Shown: piece by piece, positions 14,581 through 14,712 of the stretch | Position numbering within the stretch: the stretch's first letter is position 1 | How the letters are laid out: each line of letters starts with the position of its first letter | NCBI GenBank assembly: GCA_001770785.1 | Contig: MERZ01000351.1 | Coordinates: 1-14,712, forward strand | DNA length: 14,712 nt | Direction: 5' to 3' | From: Burkholderiales bacterium RIFCSPHIGHO2_12_FULL_61_11 | GTDB taxonomy: Bacteria; Pseudomonadota; Gammaproteobacteria; Burkholderiales; Burkholderiaceae_C | The notes under the pieces: generated by a model | What the model was told of the DNA's origin: nothing | Database searches by the model: none | The model's input: the letters and a program-made list of their open reading frames with translations, nothing else | Program-made: the position numbers and the translations under genes

Positions 14581-14712
14581 ATGATTTTTTCAGTCCAAAT
14601 TTTAGGCCGCCTTCAGGCTGTTGCTTTGAGGCATGGCCTTGCTACAGTTGTGGTTGGCGCTGCAGCGCTGGCCGGTTGCGGCCAGAAGGGCCCGCTTTTC
14701 CTGCCGGTGCCG
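14581..14712 (+). CDS. lptM: LPS-assembly-associated small lipoprotein LptM (YifL), 5' part
   Basis: The first 44 codons of a small lipoprotein gene cut by the window end; it is too short to stand out in simple reading-frame searches. The product begins [11 protein letters not shown], has a hydrophobic stretch at 20-32 ([13 protein letters not shown]) and a lipobox LAGC with C33. [11 protein letters not shown] follows, the diagnostic CGQxGPLxxP signature of LptM/YifL, which in E. coli assists maturation of the LptD translocon. The next gene outside the window is expected to be lysA. The ATG at 14581 has no ribosome-binding site (preceded by cccctc, the complement of the cyaY site). In-frame TTG (14626) and GTG (14650) are alternatives, but the GTG would remove most of the signal peptide. 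Confidence 0.88.
   Translation, partial: MIFSVQILGRLQAVALRHGLATVVVGAAALAGCGQKGPLFLPVP
14599..14604 (-). promoter_or_regulatory. Candidate -10 element for cyaY
   Basis: TAAAAT on the minus strand (5 of 6 consensus matches) would place the start near 14592, about 24 bases before the cyaY ATG, leaving room for the gagggg ribosome-binding site. No good -35 is visible. The box lies inside the lptM reading frame. Confidence 0.3.

Noticed and set aside
1..14712. CRISPR array, toxin-antitoxin pair, retron or other defence system
   Set aside because: No regularly spaced repeats, no small paired genes and no reverse transcriptase or nuclease genes were seen on either strand.

Overview
The window reads as a chromosomal segment of a betaproteobacterium, most likely a Comamonadaceae member (Polaromonas/Rhodoferax type). 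This rests on the protein sequences, moderately high GC, and the gene order mrcA <> pilM-N-O-P-Q ... aroK-aroB and cyaY <> lptM. No sequence search was run, so the family assignment is by recognition. No phage, plasmid, CRISPR, tRNA or rRNA feature was seen.

Layout from left to right. (1) 1-1533: an IS1182-family insertion sequence, with 16-bp inverted ends and one transposase gene on the minus strand; its left end coincides with the window edge. (2) 1534-1699: a gene-free stretch holding a REP-like imperfect palindrome. (3) 1700-4735, minus strand: dgt, aroB and aroK. aroB carries an in-frame TAG at codon 228 while the rest of the frame stays open. A 65-bp palindrome related to the left end of the IS lies between aroK and aroB. 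(4) 4748-6331, minus: a large lipoprotein with tandem Ig-like domains and an EF-hand-like calcium-binding stretch, placed between pilQ and aroK. (5) 6374-11502, minus: pilM, pilN, pilO, pilP and pilQ, the type IV pilus alignment and secretin operon, mostly joined by 4-nt stop/start overlaps. (6) 11503-11770: a divergent promoter region. (7) 11771-14173, plus: mrcA, the bifunctional penicillin-binding protein 1A. (8) 14233-14568, minus: cyaY (bacterial frataxin). (9) 14581-14712, plus: the 5' part of lptM, cut by the window end.

Functionally, pilM-pilQ build the cytoplasmic-ring to outer-membrane part of the type IV pilus machine. mrcA makes the peptidoglycan that this machine must cross. aroK and aroB serve the shikimate pathway, and dgt handles dNTPs. 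All genes from pilM to dgt share one strand with short gaps, so one long transcript is possible, interrupted by the small repeats.

The points most worth a second look are the nonsense codon in aroB, the Ca-binding-type Ig-like lipoprotein inserted in the classic pilQ-aroK junction, and the IS-derived mini-element inside the aro operon. Most of the rest is ordinary core-genome sequence. I see no convincing new defence or mobile system.
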